This document shows, one piece after another, positions 27,648-38,712 of a stretch of 64,000 nt of DNA. Where the stretch lies: NCBI GenBank assembly GCA_910576385.1, contig CAJTIR010000001.1, positions 210,091 to 274,090 of the forward strand, given 5' to 3'. Source of the stretch: Lachnospiraceae bacterium (GTDB taxonomy: Bacteria; Bacillota; Clostridia; Lachnospirales; Lachnospiraceae). The stretch's first letter is position 1. Each line of letters opens with the position of its first letter. The position numbers and the translations under genes were made by a program. The notes under the pieces are model-generated. The model saw nothing but the letters and a program-made list of their open reading frames with translations. It was not told where the DNA came from and did not search any database.

Positions 27648-27683
27648 AAGACCGTCAACATAAGAAAGTTGACGGTCTTTTTT
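27648..27683 (+). terminator. Terminator after rny
   Basis: AAGACCGTCAAC (27648-27659) pairs perfectly with GTTGACGGTCTT (27668-27679), followed by TTTT. Confidence 0.9.
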
Positions 27684-27769
27684 AATTAGATGGGAGACAA
27701 CTTCTGCTTATACTTATCATTGATACAGACATATGAAATATGTCGCTAAAGCGACTGCGCTCGGCGCGT

Positions 27770-27831
27770 CAAAGTGCGCAATCCCCTCATGAATGAGGGG
27801 CAGGGGAGCTGATGTGGGATTGCCCACTTTG
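27770..27831. repeat. Nested inverted repeat before the NUDIX gene
   Basis: CAAAGTGCGCAATCCC (27770-27785) and GGGATTGCCCACTTTG (27816-27831) are inverted copies matching at 15 of 16 bases. Inside lies a second hairpin, CCCCTCAT (27783-27790) with ATGAGGGG (27793-27800), that competes for the same CCC. A GTCGC-TAAA-GCGAC hairpin precedes it at 27742-27755. The block is much richer in GC than its surroundings and ends 16 bp before the ribosome binding site. It may be a REP-like repeat or a leader with two alternative folds. Confidence 0.55.
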
Positions 27832-27859
27832 TTCTTATAAATTTGTAGGAGGAAGTAAA

Positions 27860-28402
27860 ATGAAACAGCCATTGTTAAGGAGAAAAGAACGGGTTTTAGA
27901 GCATCAGGGTTCCATTTTGGATTTCTATTCTGATTATATGGAATTGCCAGATGGAAAAGTAGAAAAATGGGATTATGTGGAACATCGCAAAGGAGCGGCA
28001 GCAGTGATCCCCGTATTGCCAAATGGTAAAATTTTAATGGTGCGTCAATATCGAAATGCTTTAAACCGTTTTACTTTGGAGATCCCGGCAGGTTCAAGGG
28101 ATTCTGTAACGGAGCCTATCATTGAATGTGCTTCCAGAGAATTGGAGGAAGAGACAGGATATCGTTGTGAAAATCTGGAGTTTTTATTATCTCTTCGCAC
28201 TACCGTCGCGTTTTGCAATGAAATGATTGACGTATATGTGGCAAGAGATTTAATCCCTTCCAAGCAGCATCTGGACGAGGGAGAATATATTGAGTTGGAG
28301 GAGCATGAATTGTCAGAATTGTGTGAGCTGGTTTATCAGGGCGTGATTCAGGATGGCAAGACAGTGGCGGCAATTTTGGCATACAAGAATAAGTATTGCT
28401 AA
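27860..28402 (+). CDS. NUDIX hydrolase, ADP-ribose pyrophosphatase type
   Basis: The 180-residue protein starts at 27860, after TAGGAGGAAG; an earlier in-frame ATG at 27812 would begin inside the inverted repeat and is rejected. The NUDIX box is recognisable: GSRDSVTE then PIIECASRELEEETGY, with the metal-binding RE and EE intact and one extra residue between the first Gly and Glu. KILMVRQYRNALNRFTLEIPAG before it is typical of ADP-ribose pyrophosphatases, which cleave ADP-ribose to AMP and ribose 5-phosphate. The enzyme is cytosolic. The next gene is spoIIM, an order I recall from other clostridia. Confidence 0.9.
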   Translation: MKQPLLRRKERVLEHQGSILDFYSDYMELPDGKVEKWDYVEHRKGAAAVIPVLPNGKILMVRQYRNALNRFTLEIPAGSRDSVTEPIIECASRELEEETGYRCENLEFLLSLRTTVAFCNEMIDVYVARDLIPSKQHLDEGEYIELEEHELSELCELVYQGVIQDGKTVAAILAYKNKYC

Positions 28403-28486
28403 TCGTTACGCTAATTTTAAAAATATCAGCAGTGATAATTTTTTGTACGAGACCTGCATAAGATAGAAAAAAAGACTGGAAAGCGT

Positions 28487-29122
28487 ATGAAAAAATTACT
28501 GAGCAGGCATTGGAGACAGAGAGAAAGGATTCCAAAGAATGGACCCGTTTGGGCGCAGGTTATGAAGGGAGGACTTTTAGGGGCTTTTGTTGCGGGAATT
28601 TTCATGGCAAATATTATGGGAAGAGAAGCCGTTTCCAATGCAGGGATTTTAAATGATTATTTTGTGGAAAAATTCCAATATACAGAGATTAATGGGGAAA
28701 ATTTATTTTTTTATATTTTTGGAGAACGTGTGCCGCTGCTGTTATTATTGCTTTTATTGGCATTTACCGCTTTTGGGATTATAGGCGGGATTCTAATGAT
28801 TGGATGGCAGGGATTTTCCATAGGGTTTATGCTTTCATCCGCGATTGCCAAATATGGAATGAAGGGAATATTGTTAGTTTTGGGGGGATTATTTCCACAG
28901 TATCTGTTTTATTTGCCAGTGTATCTGTTATATTGTTATCTCACCGTTTATTTGCGGCAAAGGCTGTATATGGATGGCCGAGGACAGATTCTTGACCGCG
29001 GCTATATCTTTGCGGCGGGATTATTGGCAGGTGCGGGATTATTGTTTTTATTTGCCGCAGGAATTTTTCTGGAAAGTTATATTAATCCAGCAATTCTCAA
29101 ACAGATCTTGAAAATTATGTAG
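28487..29122 (+). CDS. spoIIM: Stage II sporulation protein M
   Basis: SpoIIM forms, with SpoIID and SpoIIP, the complex that thins septal peptidoglycan for engulfment. The 211-residue protein has five hydrophobic segments (about 28-46, 82-105, 110-132, 135-155, 172-195). The patterns GAFVAGIFMANIMG and GGLFPQYLFYLPVYL fit the family. A GGAAAG site precedes the start. The leader contains CATAAGAT (28457-28464), like a sigma-E -10 box, but no convincing -35 at normal spacing, so mother-cell control is only suggested. The next gene, 42 bp on, is the broken xerD, matching the usual spoIIM-xerD order. Confidence 0.92.
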   Translation: MKKLLSRHWRQRERIPKNGPVWAQVMKGGLLGAFVAGIFMANIMGREAVSNAGILNDYFVEKFQYTEINGENLFFYIFGERVPLLLLLLLLAFTAFGIIGGILMIGWQGFSIGFMLSSAIAKYGMKGILLVLGGLFPQYLFYLPVYLLYCYLTVYLRQRLYMDGRGQILDRGYIFAAGLLAGAGLLFLFAAGIFLESYINPAILKQILKIM

Positions 29123-29164
29123 TGATTATGAGTGATTGTAAACGTCAGATGAGGAAATTGATTT

Positions 29165-29944
29165 ATGACAAAAGAGATTCAAGAATTTACCCAATATTTG
29201 AAAGAGGTACGAAGAACATCAGAGAATACAACGATTTCTTATGAGAGAGATTTAAAAAAGATGGATCAATACTTTGCGGGACAAGGAATTGAGAAGGCAG
29301 AGCAAATTACTTTAGCAGGATTAAATGCTTATATTTTATTTTTAGAAAGACAGGGGAAAAAACCGGCAACAATTTCTAGAAATATTGCTTCCCTAAAAGC
29401 CTTTTTTTATTACTTGCAAAAAGAGGGAAGCCTAAAACGCAATATTGCAGAGGAAATAAAGGCGCCCAGAGTGGAGAAAAAAGCTTTGTCCATCTTGTCA
29501 AAGGAAGAGACATTACGTTTGTTGGAACAGGCAAATGGACATTCTCCCAAGGAACTACGTGATAGGGCAATGATGGAATTGTTGTATGTAACTGGAATAC
29601 GGGTATCTGAGTTGATTTCTTTAAAGATGTCAGATGTTAATTTGCAGATGGAATATCTTACTTGTAAAGATAACAACAAGGAACGAGTGATCCCAATAGG
29701 GGGGGCTGCCAAGCGGGCATTGGAGGCATATCTTTTAGAAGGACGCTATATTTTGCTCTCAGGCAAAGAAAGTGATTACCTGTTTACGAATTGTTCTGGG
29801 CAGGTAATGAGCCGCCAGGGATTTTGGAAATTGATCAAGACTTATGGCAGAAAGGCGGGAATAACTGGAGAATTGACGCCACATGTTCTGCGCCGATCTT
29901 TTGCAATACATCTTCTTAGCAGTGGCATATCTCTGCGGTCTTGA
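29165..29944 (+). pseudogene. xerD: Tyrosine recombinase XerD, C-terminally truncated
   Basis: The 259-residue reading frame matches XerD from its start (SAM-like N-terminal domain, about 1-90) through the catalytic domain: R of VTGIRVSELISLKMSD, K of the CKDNNKERVIPIGG strand, and HxxR in TPHVLRRSFAIHLLSSG. It stops at LRS, just where a normal protein goes on with about 35 more residues containing the last His and the nucleophilic Tyr. Neither other forward frame continues the family after the stop, so this is a real loss and not a one-base slip. The product cannot cleave DNA. The chromosome dimer resolution function must be elsewhere, or the gene is decaying. Confidence 0.75.
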
Positions 29945-30037
29945 GAATGTAATGATTTAAAACAACATTAGCGTTTGTACGGCGGCGCGTGGGCTGCATT
30001 TGTGACATCTGCAAATCCGCGCGCCTGCCATTTGCCG

Positions 30038-31069
30038 CTATTGATTCATTTCTGCAATCTGATAAATTAATTGTTCTGATTCTTCCCAGCCAAGGCAGGG
30101 ATCTGTAATAGATTTTCCATAGACATGTTCGCCGACTTTCTGACAGCCGGGTTCAATGTAACTCTCAATCATCACACCTTTTACCACGTTTCGAATTTCT
30201 GGGGAAATTTTTCGATTGTGCATTACTTCTTTGACAATACGGATTTGCTGTTCATATTGTTTGTTGGAGTTCGCGTGGTTAGCGTCAATGATAGCTGCCG
30301 GATTTTTAAGATCCATCTTATCATACATCTGAATTAAGCGTTCCAGATCTTCATAGTGATAATTGGGAATGCAGACCCCGCGTTTATTGACAGCGCCCCT
30401 TAATACTACATGGGTGAGGGGATTTCCGGTAGTTCCCACTTCATAGCCGCGGAATACAAAGTGATGTGGATGCTGCCCCGCATAAACGGAGTTAAGCATA
30501 ACAGAATAATCTCCGCTGGTAGGGTTTTTCATTCCGGCTGGAACGTCAAAGCCGCTGACGGTCAGGCGGTGGTGCTGATCTTCTACGGAACGGGCGCCGA
30601 TGGCCACATAGGAGAGTAAGTCCTCCACATAAGGCCAGTTTTCAGGATAAAGCATTTCATCTGCCGAGGAAAGGCCGCTTTCTTCCAAGGCACGGATATG
30701 CATTTTACGCATGGCAATCAGTCCGGCAAGCATATCTGGACGTTTTTCAGGATCAGGCTGATGTGCAATTCCTTTGTAACCTTCCCCAGTGGTTCTTGGT
30801 TTGTTGGTATAAATGCGGGGTACAATGACCAACTGATCGACCACTTTTTCCTGTACGCGGCTGAGACGGCTGATATAATCGCAGACAGAATCTTCATTAT
30901 CAGCAGAGCATGGGCCAATAATTACCATAAATTTGTCGGATGTACCTGTGATAATATCACGAATCATTTGATCTCGTGTCTGTTTTGCCTGGATAGCTGT
31001 TTTAGATAATCCATATTGCTGTTTGATTTCTTCTGGACTTGGAAGTTGTTTATAAAATTTAAAACTCAT
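30038..31069 (-). CDS. aroF: 3-deoxy-7-phosphoheptulonate (DAHP) synthase, class I
   Basis: DAHP synthase condenses phosphoenolpyruvate and erythrose 4-phosphate, the first step to aromatic amino acids. The start at 31069 is preferred to 31087 since AAGGAG lies 9 bases before it, giving 343 residues. Class I motifs are VIIGPCSADNEDSV, PRIYTNKPRTTGEGYKG, ARSVEDQHHR and IDANHANSNKQ. These include the metal ligands Cys, His, Glu and Asp. It corresponds to the AroF/G/H type without a fused chorismate mutase. It is the second gene of a leftward aroE-aroF operon. Which amino acid inhibits it cannot be read here. Confidence 0.94.
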   Translation of the reverse strand: MSFKFYKQLPSPEEIKQQYGLSKTAIQAKQTRDQMIRDIITGTSDKFMVIIGPCSADNEDSVCDYISRLSRVQEKVVDQLVIVPRIYTNKPRTTGEGYKGIAHQPDPEKRPDMLAGLIAMRKMHIRALEESGLSSADEMLYPENWPYVEDLLSYVAIGARSVEDQHHRLTVSGFDVPAGMKNPTSGDYSVMLNSVYAGQHPHHFVFRGYEVGTTGNPLTHVVLRGAVNKRGVCIPNYHYEDLERLIQMYDKMDLKNPAAIIDANHANSNKQYEQQIRIVKEVMHNRKISPEIRNVVKGVMIESYIEPGCQKVGEHVYGKSITDPCLGWEESEQLIYQIAEMNQ

Positions 31070-31107
31070 AATGGTTTTCTCCTTCATATGAAATGAATAT
31101 TTGACGG

Positions 31108-31977
31108 TTAATTGGAAAAATATTTTTGCTTGATCAGATCAACCGGCATTTCCTGGCCAGTCCAACAAGTAAATGCGGCAGCTCCCTGGTAGAGCAGCAT
31201 ATACAGACCGTTAAAATAACGGCAGCCTTGTGCTTTGGCCTGGCTTAGAAGCAGGGTTTCTCTGGGATTGTAGATAATATCTGACACAATCAATCGCTGA
31301 TGCAGCAGGGTCTGGTCACAGATCGGGCTTAGAGCGGTATCTGGCGCCATACCGACATTGGTTGCATTGGTCAAAATGGTGCTTTCGGAAATACTCTCAG
31401 CGAGAAGATTTGTATTGTTGATATCTAAAAGTCGGATATGGCATCCAGTTTCAGAGGCAACACGTTCACAGAAAGCCGCTGCTTTGTCCCAGGAACTGTT
31501 TTGGCGTTTAAACATATCGATGGCAGAAACACCGTCCAGGGCAGCCTGTACACAGATTGCAGTGGCAGCGCCGCCAGCGCCAAGCAGAGTCATTTTTTTT
31601 CCGATAATATCATATCCGGCATCAGCAACAGAACGCATATAACCTGTACCATCGGTCGTGTGGCCAATCAGGCGGCCGTCTCTTACCATCACTGTATTTA
31701 CAGCTCCTGCCAGTCTTGCGGCTTTCGTTAATTCATCCAGCAGAGGCAGAATATGTACTTTTAAGGGCATTGTCAGATTGAATCCACAGATGCCAGCCGC
31801 CTTTAATCCGATTATTGCATCTTTTAGCGTATCAGGTGTTATATCAAAGGCCAGATAGACATAATCCAGTCCAAGTTCACGAAATGCTTCATTGTGCATT
31901 TGAGGAGAAATACTGTGGGAGACAGGGCTGCCTAAAAGGGCAGTAAGTTTCGTTTTTCCTGTGATTTCATAGCTCAT
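31108..31977 (-). CDS. aroE: Shikimate dehydrogenase
   Basis: AroE reduces 3-dehydroshikimate to shikimate with NADPH. The start at 31977 gives 289 residues; AGGCGG precedes it, while a longer in-frame reading to 32085 has no family character. Motifs are LLGSPVSHSISPQMHNEAF (shikimate binding), GFNLTMPLKVHILPLLDEL with catalytic K and D, GTGYMRSV, and the dinucleotide fold GAGGAATA. The C-terminal GLYMLLYQGAAAFTCWTG is intact. It leads the aroE-aroF operon with 38 bp between the genes. Confidence 0.94.
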   Translation of the reverse strand: MSYEITGKTKLTALLGSPVSHSISPQMHNEAFRELGLDYVYLAFDITPDTLKDAIIGLKAAGICGFNLTMPLKVHILPLLDELTKAARLAGAVNTVMVRDGRLIGHTTDGTGYMRSVADAGYDIIGKKMTLLGAGGAATAICVQAALDGVSAIDMFKRQNSSWDKAAAFCERVASETGCHIRLLDINNTNLLAESISESTILTNATNVGMAPDTALSPICDQTLLHQRLIVSDIIYNPRETLLLSQAKAQGCRYFNGLYMLLYQGAAAFTCWTGQEMPVDLIKQKYFSN

Positions 31978-32284
31978 ATATAAATCCGCCTTTCTGAAAG
32001 GGATTAGTAAGTGATGGGTGTTTTTTGATTGATTCTGAAAAATTTGTTCAAAAGTTATCTTAATGGATAATAAAAAATATGTCAATGAATTGTTTGTTTT
32101 GAGTTTCTTCGTTTTATAATTATGATATCTCCAAGGAAAAAAGCATTGCTTTCTTTGTTAATTTTGGTATAATAAGCGAGAAGTAAGGCAAGATTACAGA
32201 TGATTATCAGATATAAATATTAAAACATCATTTAATATTATAGAAATCAATAGTTATTATGCAAGGAAAAGTAGGTCGAAAGAT
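31978..32284. promoter_or_regulatory. Intergenic region between divergent aro operons, with aroD promoter
   Basis: This 307-bp AT-rich region separates aroE (leftward) from aroD (rightward). For aroD, TTGCTT (32146-32151) and TATAAT (32168-32173) are 16 bp apart, giving a leader of about 105 bases. I see no T-box, riboswitch-like or attenuator structure in it. A promoter for aroE must lie in the left part, but I cannot pick one with confidence. Confidence 0.5.
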
Positions 32285-33046
32285 ATGGAAAAAGGGATAA
32301 AAATTAAACAATATACGATTGGGACAGGCAGGCCATTGATCTGTGTTCCCATAGTGGAGACCAGTAAAGAGCAAATTTATGAGGCAGCGAGGCAAGCCGT
32401 GCAGCAGGGGGCAGAGGCTTTGGAATGGCGTATGGATTGGTTTGGCCAGATTGAGCAGTGGTGTGAGGTAGAGAAGATATTATGCGATTTAGCAAAGATC
32501 TGTCAAGAAACTGTTTTACTTTGCACATTTCGCAGCAAATCTCAGGGCGGAGAGCAGCAGTTGCCAGAGGCAGAATACATACAACTACTGCAGAATGTTG
32601 CAGAGAGTGGATATGCGGATTTGCTAGACTTAGAGGTGTTAGCGTGCGGCAAGGCGCCTGCTGTGATTCAGCAATTGCATCAAGCAGGGCAGAAAATTAT
32701 TGGTTCTCAGCATTATTTTTCTCATACACCGGAAATGGTGCAGATGCAGCAGGAATTACAGCAGATACAAGAGGCAGGGGCAGATATTGGCAAACTTGCA
32801 GTAATGCCTAGCAATGCAAGGGATGTGCTGCATTTACTGGAAGCCACTGTACAGTTAAAAGAAAGTTGTCCAGGTTATCCACTGGTAACTATGGCAATGG
32901 GAGGATTGGGAACGGTGTCACGGATTAGCGGGCAGGTATTTGGTTCTTGTATGACATTTGCAAGTATTGGTAAAACGTCAGCGCCAGGGCAGCTTGCGTT
33001 CCATGATGTTATGTTGATATTAGATAAAATTTCGGAGAGTATGTAG
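32285..33046 (+). CDS. aroD: 3-dehydroquinate dehydratase, type I
   Basis: AroD dehydrates 3-dehydroquinate to 3-dehydroshikimate by a Schiff base. The 253-residue protein has the type I pattern: ICVPIVETSKEQI, AEALEWRMDWF, CTFRSKSQGGEQ, YADLLDLEV, IIGSQHYFSHTP with the catalytic His, GADIGKLAVMP with the Schiff-base Lys, and TMAMGGLGTVSRISGQVFGS. All active-site residues are visible. It is followed 2 bp later by aroK. The start has no strong ribosome binding site (AAGGAAAAGTAGG lies 8-20 bases before), but the N-terminus fits the family. Confidence 0.95.
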   Translation: MEKGIKIKQYTIGTGRPLICVPIVETSKEQIYEAARQAVQQGAEALEWRMDWFGQIEQWCEVEKILCDLAKICQETVLLCTFRSKSQGGEQQLPEAEYIQLLQNVAESGYADLLDLEVLACGKAPAVIQQLHQAGQKIIGSQHYFSHTPEMVQMQQELQQIQEAGADIGKLAVMPSNARDVLHLLEATVQLKESCPGYPLVTMAMGGLGTVSRISGQVFGSCMTFASIGKTSAPGQLAFHDVMLILDKISESM

Positions 33047-33048
33047 AG

Positions 33049-33564
33049 ATGAAAAAGACGAATATATATTTAATTGGATTTATGGGAACAGGTAAAAGTA
33101 CCGTGTCTAGATGTCTGGCAGAACAGCTGGGATATGAAGAGATAGAGACAGATCAGTGGATTGTTCAGCGCTATCATCAGAGCATTACAGAAATATTTGA
33201 GACCCAGGGAGAACAAAGATTTCGGGATATGGAGACAGAATTATTACAAGAGCTTTGTAAAGAAACAGATAAGATCATCTCCTGTGGAGGGGGAATGGCG
33301 CTGCGCAAAGAGAATGTAGCTTTGATGCGTCAAAATGGAGTGGTAGTGCTTCTGACAGCAGAGCCAGAGACAATTTTAGCTAGAGTGCAAAATGATGATG
33401 GACGTCCTATTTTAAATGGAAATATGAGTGTGGAATATATTCGAGAGCTTTTGGGACAGAGATTGCCCTATTATAAAGAAGCAGGGGAGATCGTAGTAGC
33501 CACGGATCAGCGTGTGCCAGAAGAGATTGCAAAGGAAGTGAAAAACTATGTGATGAAGCAATAA
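33049..33564 (+). CDS. aroK: Shikimate kinase
   Basis: AroK phosphorylates shikimate. The 171-residue protein has Walker A GFMGTGKST (residues 9-17), the shikimate site ETDQWIV with D, RFRDMETELL, the ISCGGGMALR glycine loop, and the lid arginine in the segment RVQNDDGRP. LGQRLPYYKEAGEIVV near the end is family-typical. It starts 2 bp after aroD and shares its transcript, so with aroE and aroF across the intergenic region four steps of the pathway are encoded together. Confidence 0.94.
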   Translation: MKKTNIYLIGFMGTGKSTVSRCLAEQLGYEEIETDQWIVQRYHQSITEIFETQGEQRFRDMETELLQELCKETDKIISCGGGMALRKENVALMRQNGVVVLLTAEPETILARVQNDDGRPILNGNMSVEYIRELLGQRLPYYKEAGEIVVATDQRVPEEIAKEVKNYVMKQ

Positions 33565-33707
33565 AGCTGGTGATTTTTTCCGACAAGATTAACAAAAAAA
33601 GTGGATGATAAGGTTAAATTGTAAATAAAATGCAAAAAATAAAAAATTCTTTTGCTTTTTAAAATAAAGTGTGATACAATGATCTAGCTCGAAAAAATAA
33701 TCAGAAG

Positions 33708-33779
33708 GCACCCATAGTTTAACGGATAAAATACCAGATTCCGGTTCTGGGGCTGGGGGTTCGATTCCCTCTGGGTGCA
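33708..33779 (+). tRNA. tRNA-Arg, anticodon CCG
   Basis: The 72-nt gene folds as a cloverleaf. The acceptor stem is GCACCCA with TGGGTGC and discriminator A79. The anticodon stem CCAGA pairs with TCTGG around the loop TTCCGGT, so the anticodon is CCG (33741-33743), reading CGG. The T-stem GGGGG pairs with CCCTC around TTCGATT. The D-stem GTTT with AAAT is weak, and the loop contains the normal GG. CCA is not encoded. A promoter for it is not obvious. The rest of the 33565-34046 gap is AT-rich and I see nothing else in it. Confidence 0.93.
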
Positions 33780-34046
33780 TTGGAACTTGTAAGCATATCT
33801 CCTTCACGCAAAACGCGGTAGGGGATTTTATATCAAATGGGAGAATTCTCTCGTTTTTATAGTTGATGAAAGTATAGATTATATCAATGGCAGGGATAAT
33901 TTTTCTATATTGATATAATTTTTGGCGACAACAGAAATGTGAATAGTAAATTTGTTTCATAACAGTAATTTGGAAGAGTTTTTAACATAGATGTGTGTTG
34001 TCTTCGCTTGGAAGAAGCACGGTTTGGATTGTATAAAGGAGAATAT

Positions 34047-35219
34047 ATGAATAATTTAGGAAGATCTGAGTCCAGTATTGATAGAATAGTAAATTTTTGT
34101 AAGAAGAATGCAACCTATATGTCCAGAGGTTTTTTGACCGCTGCGCTTGTTGTGGCGCTTGCCGTTACGGTGACAGGCTGTAAAGGCGGGGATGATCAGA
34201 AATCGAAAAAACCGCAGACAGAGCAGGATGGACAGCAGTCAGATGACAAAAATGCTGGCGATGGAGAAGATAAATCAGAAGATCAGGCTGAGGATTCACA
34301 ATCTGCAGATGCAAAGATTCAGGAGTTATTTTCCACATATTATAACTCGTATGCCGCTGGGGATGTGGACAAGCTTTCTAATGTGACAAAATATCTCTCC
34401 GATATGGAAAAAGATTATATTCAAATGATGCATAAAAATGTAGATAGCTATGATAACGTGTCTTGTACTGTGGAAGAAGGTAATAAAAAAGGCAGTTATA
34501 TGGTGTCTGTGGTATACGATATGAAATTTTCTGGAGCCAAGGAAGCGCTTCCTGGTTTGAATGTCTTCTATGTACAGACTGATAAAGAGGGACAGCTTTA
34601 TATCAATAACCGCTATAGTTCTTTCAATCGTGAGCTGAAAGAGCAGAAGATGAATAAAAAGATTCTCAAATTGATTAAGGAGTTTGAAGGCGGAGATAAA
34701 ATTCAGGCTCTCAATGATGAAGTGCAGGATAAGTATGATAAAATTATTGAGGATGATAACAAATTAAAGAAAAAGGTAGCCAAAGTTGCAAAGGCAATTA
34801 CGAAATGGAAAGATTCTTATGTAGCAAAAGCAGAAGAGGAAGAGCCAAAGAACAAAGAGCCAAAGAACGAAGAGCAGCCAGAAGAAAGTACACAGCAGGA
34901 GACACCAGAGGATAATCAGCCAGAACAGACACCAGAAGAACCACAGCAAGACGAGAATACCAATGACAATGCTTCCGATGATAGTTCTTCCGATGAGGGT
35001 GAATCCGGCGGAATTAACTATGTACCAGAAGGAACGGTATTGACTGCAAATAATGTCTATAATGTGCGTACATCTATGAGTGTGACCTCAGAGATTATGG
35101 GTTCTACAGCAGTTGGTGATAGTATCAAGGTTGTTCTCAGCTATGCAGAAGGCTGGACAAAAGTAGAATGGAATGGAAAGACTGGATATATCAGAACGGA
35201 TTTGCTGCTGCAAAATTAA
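34047..35219 (+). CDS. SH3-domain lipoprotein, cell-surface
   Basis: The 390-residue protein starts at 34047 after AAAGGAG. Its signal region is unusually far from the N-terminus, with about 30 polar residues first, then a hydrophobic core and the lipobox VTGC near residues 50-53. An acidic Asp/Gln/Lys-rich linker follows. A globular part (about 90-250) with IQELFSTYYNSYAAGDVDKL resembles the NTF2-like fold of cell-surface proteins. Then comes a second Glu/Pro/Asn-rich linker (about 270-325), and a C-terminal bacterial SH3 domain (about 330-390) with NVYNVRTSMSVTSEIMGS and GWTKVEWNGKTGYIRTDLL. SH3 domains bind peptidoglycan, so it probably bridges membrane and wall. Specific role unknown. Confidence 0.8.
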   Translation: MNNLGRSESSIDRIVNFCKKNATYMSRGFLTAALVVALAVTVTGCKGGDDQKSKKPQTEQDGQQSDDKNAGDGEDKSEDQAEDSQSADAKIQELFSTYYNSYAAGDVDKLSNVTKYLSDMEKDYIQMMHKNVDSYDNVSCTVEEGNKKGSYMVSVVYDMKFSGAKEALPGLNVFYVQTDKEGQLYINNRYSSFNRELKEQKMNKKILKLIKEFEGGDKIQALNDEVQDKYDKIIEDDNKLKKKVAKVAKAITKWKDSYVAKAEEEEPKNKEPKNEEQPEESTQQETPEDNQPEQTPEEPQQDENTNDNASDDSSSDEGESGGINYVPEGTVLTANNVYNVRTSMSVTSEIMGSTAVGDSIKVVLSYAEGWTKVEWNGKTGYIRTDLLLQN

Positions 35220-35248
35220 GTGAAATATCCATGATGAGAGGAGAAGGG

Positions 35249-35281
35249 AGAATTGCCTTGGATAAGGCAGTTCTTCTTTTT
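35249..35281 (+). terminator. Terminator after the SH3 lipoprotein gene
   Basis: AGAATTGCCTT pairs with AAGGCAGTTCT around a 4-base loop, followed by TCTTTTTA. Confidence 0.75.
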
Positions 35282-35378
35282 ATACACAGTGGCGCGTCTA
35301 GTACCACAAATACTACCCCGTCATTTTTCGTCCCTGTATAGGAACTTTAGCAGGTATAAAATAAGAAAAATGTTTCAA

Positions 35379-35399
35379 CCTAATGGTAAAACCATTAGG
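35379..35399 (+). promoter_or_regulatory. Perfect hairpin overlapping a ribosome binding site
   Basis: CCTAATGGT (35379-35387), AAA, ACCATTAGG (35391-35399). The AGG at the end of the right arm is the first half of the AGGAGG Shine-Dalgarno sequence of the gene at 35408. When folded, half of the ribosome binding site is paired. Confidence 0.6.
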
Positions 35400-35407
35400 A
35401 GGAATTT

Positions 35408-35839
35408 ATGCGTAATTATGAAGAGATCCATGTTCTAAAAGAAACGAGAAAAAATGCATCTATGGCAGTGCAGGCAATTGATGCATTGATGGGGAAAATT
35501 TATAATCAGGAATTTGCTTATGAGCTGACAGCACAGCGGAATCGTTTTCGGGATTTTGAACGCAAGGCGGAGGCTGGTCTGTGGGAGTATGGATTGCTGC
35601 CCAAAGATTCTGGAATTCAAAAGGCGATGCTGTGGGGCTCTATACAGGCCAATACGATGTTGAATATCAGTACAGATCATGTGGCAGATATGGTGATTCG
35701 AGGAAATACCAAAGGAATTACAGAGCTTTTAAAGGTCAAACATAACAACAAAAATATGGGAAGCTATGCCAATGAGCTTGCGGAGGAATTGATGGATTTT
35801 GAGGAAGAGAATATTGAACGGTTGAAGAGATTTTTATAG
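35408..35839 (+). CDS. Helical protein of unknown function
   Basis: The 143-residue protein looks entirely alpha-helical, without membrane segments: a first helix MRNYEEIHVLKETRKNAS, then MAVQAIDALMGKIYNQEFAY, AQRNRFRDFERKAEAGLWEYG, and a last long helix ANELAEELMDFEEENIERL. The pattern is a four-helix bundle, similar in spacing to ferritin-like or DUF-type stress proteins, but the metal-binding ExxH pairs of ferritins are missing. A strong AGGAGG site is half-buried in a hairpin at 35379-35399, which suggests control of translation. I do not recognise the family. Confidence 0.7.
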   Translation: MRNYEEIHVLKETRKNASMAVQAIDALMGKIYNQEFAYELTAQRNRFRDFERKAEAGLWEYGLLPKDSGIQKAMLWGSIQANTMLNISTDHVADMVIRGNTKGITELLKVKHNNKNMGSYANELAEELMDFEEENIERLKRFL

Positions 35840-35924
35840 AAGTGAAACATGTACAAAGAATCGTGCAGGACGAAAATCGTTCTGTGATAAGAATGCCTCT
35901 GGCATTCTGATAGGGGGCAAAGTA

Positions 35925-38685
<2,761 letters not shown>

Positions 38686-38712
38686 TTATCACACAGAAAG
38701 AGGGAAGATCAG

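Noticed and set aside
27812..27859. Earlier start for the NUDIX protein
   Set aside because: The added residues would be coded by the inverted repeat and have no ribosome binding site, whereas ATG 27860 follows TAGGAGGAAG.
29925..29960. A simple one-base frameshift in xerD
   Set aside because: None of the three forward frames after the stop resumes the expected LGH and Tyr pattern, so a single base error does not explain the truncation.
33830..33870. Terminator after the tRNA (GAGAATTCTC palindrome)
   Set aside because: The stem is short and AT-rich and is too far from the tRNA end to support a confident call.
38686..38712. A SAM riboswitch or T-box before metA
   Set aside because: Only 27 bp separate ligA and metA, and they hold just the ribosome binding site. 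There is no space for a riboswitch or a terminator.
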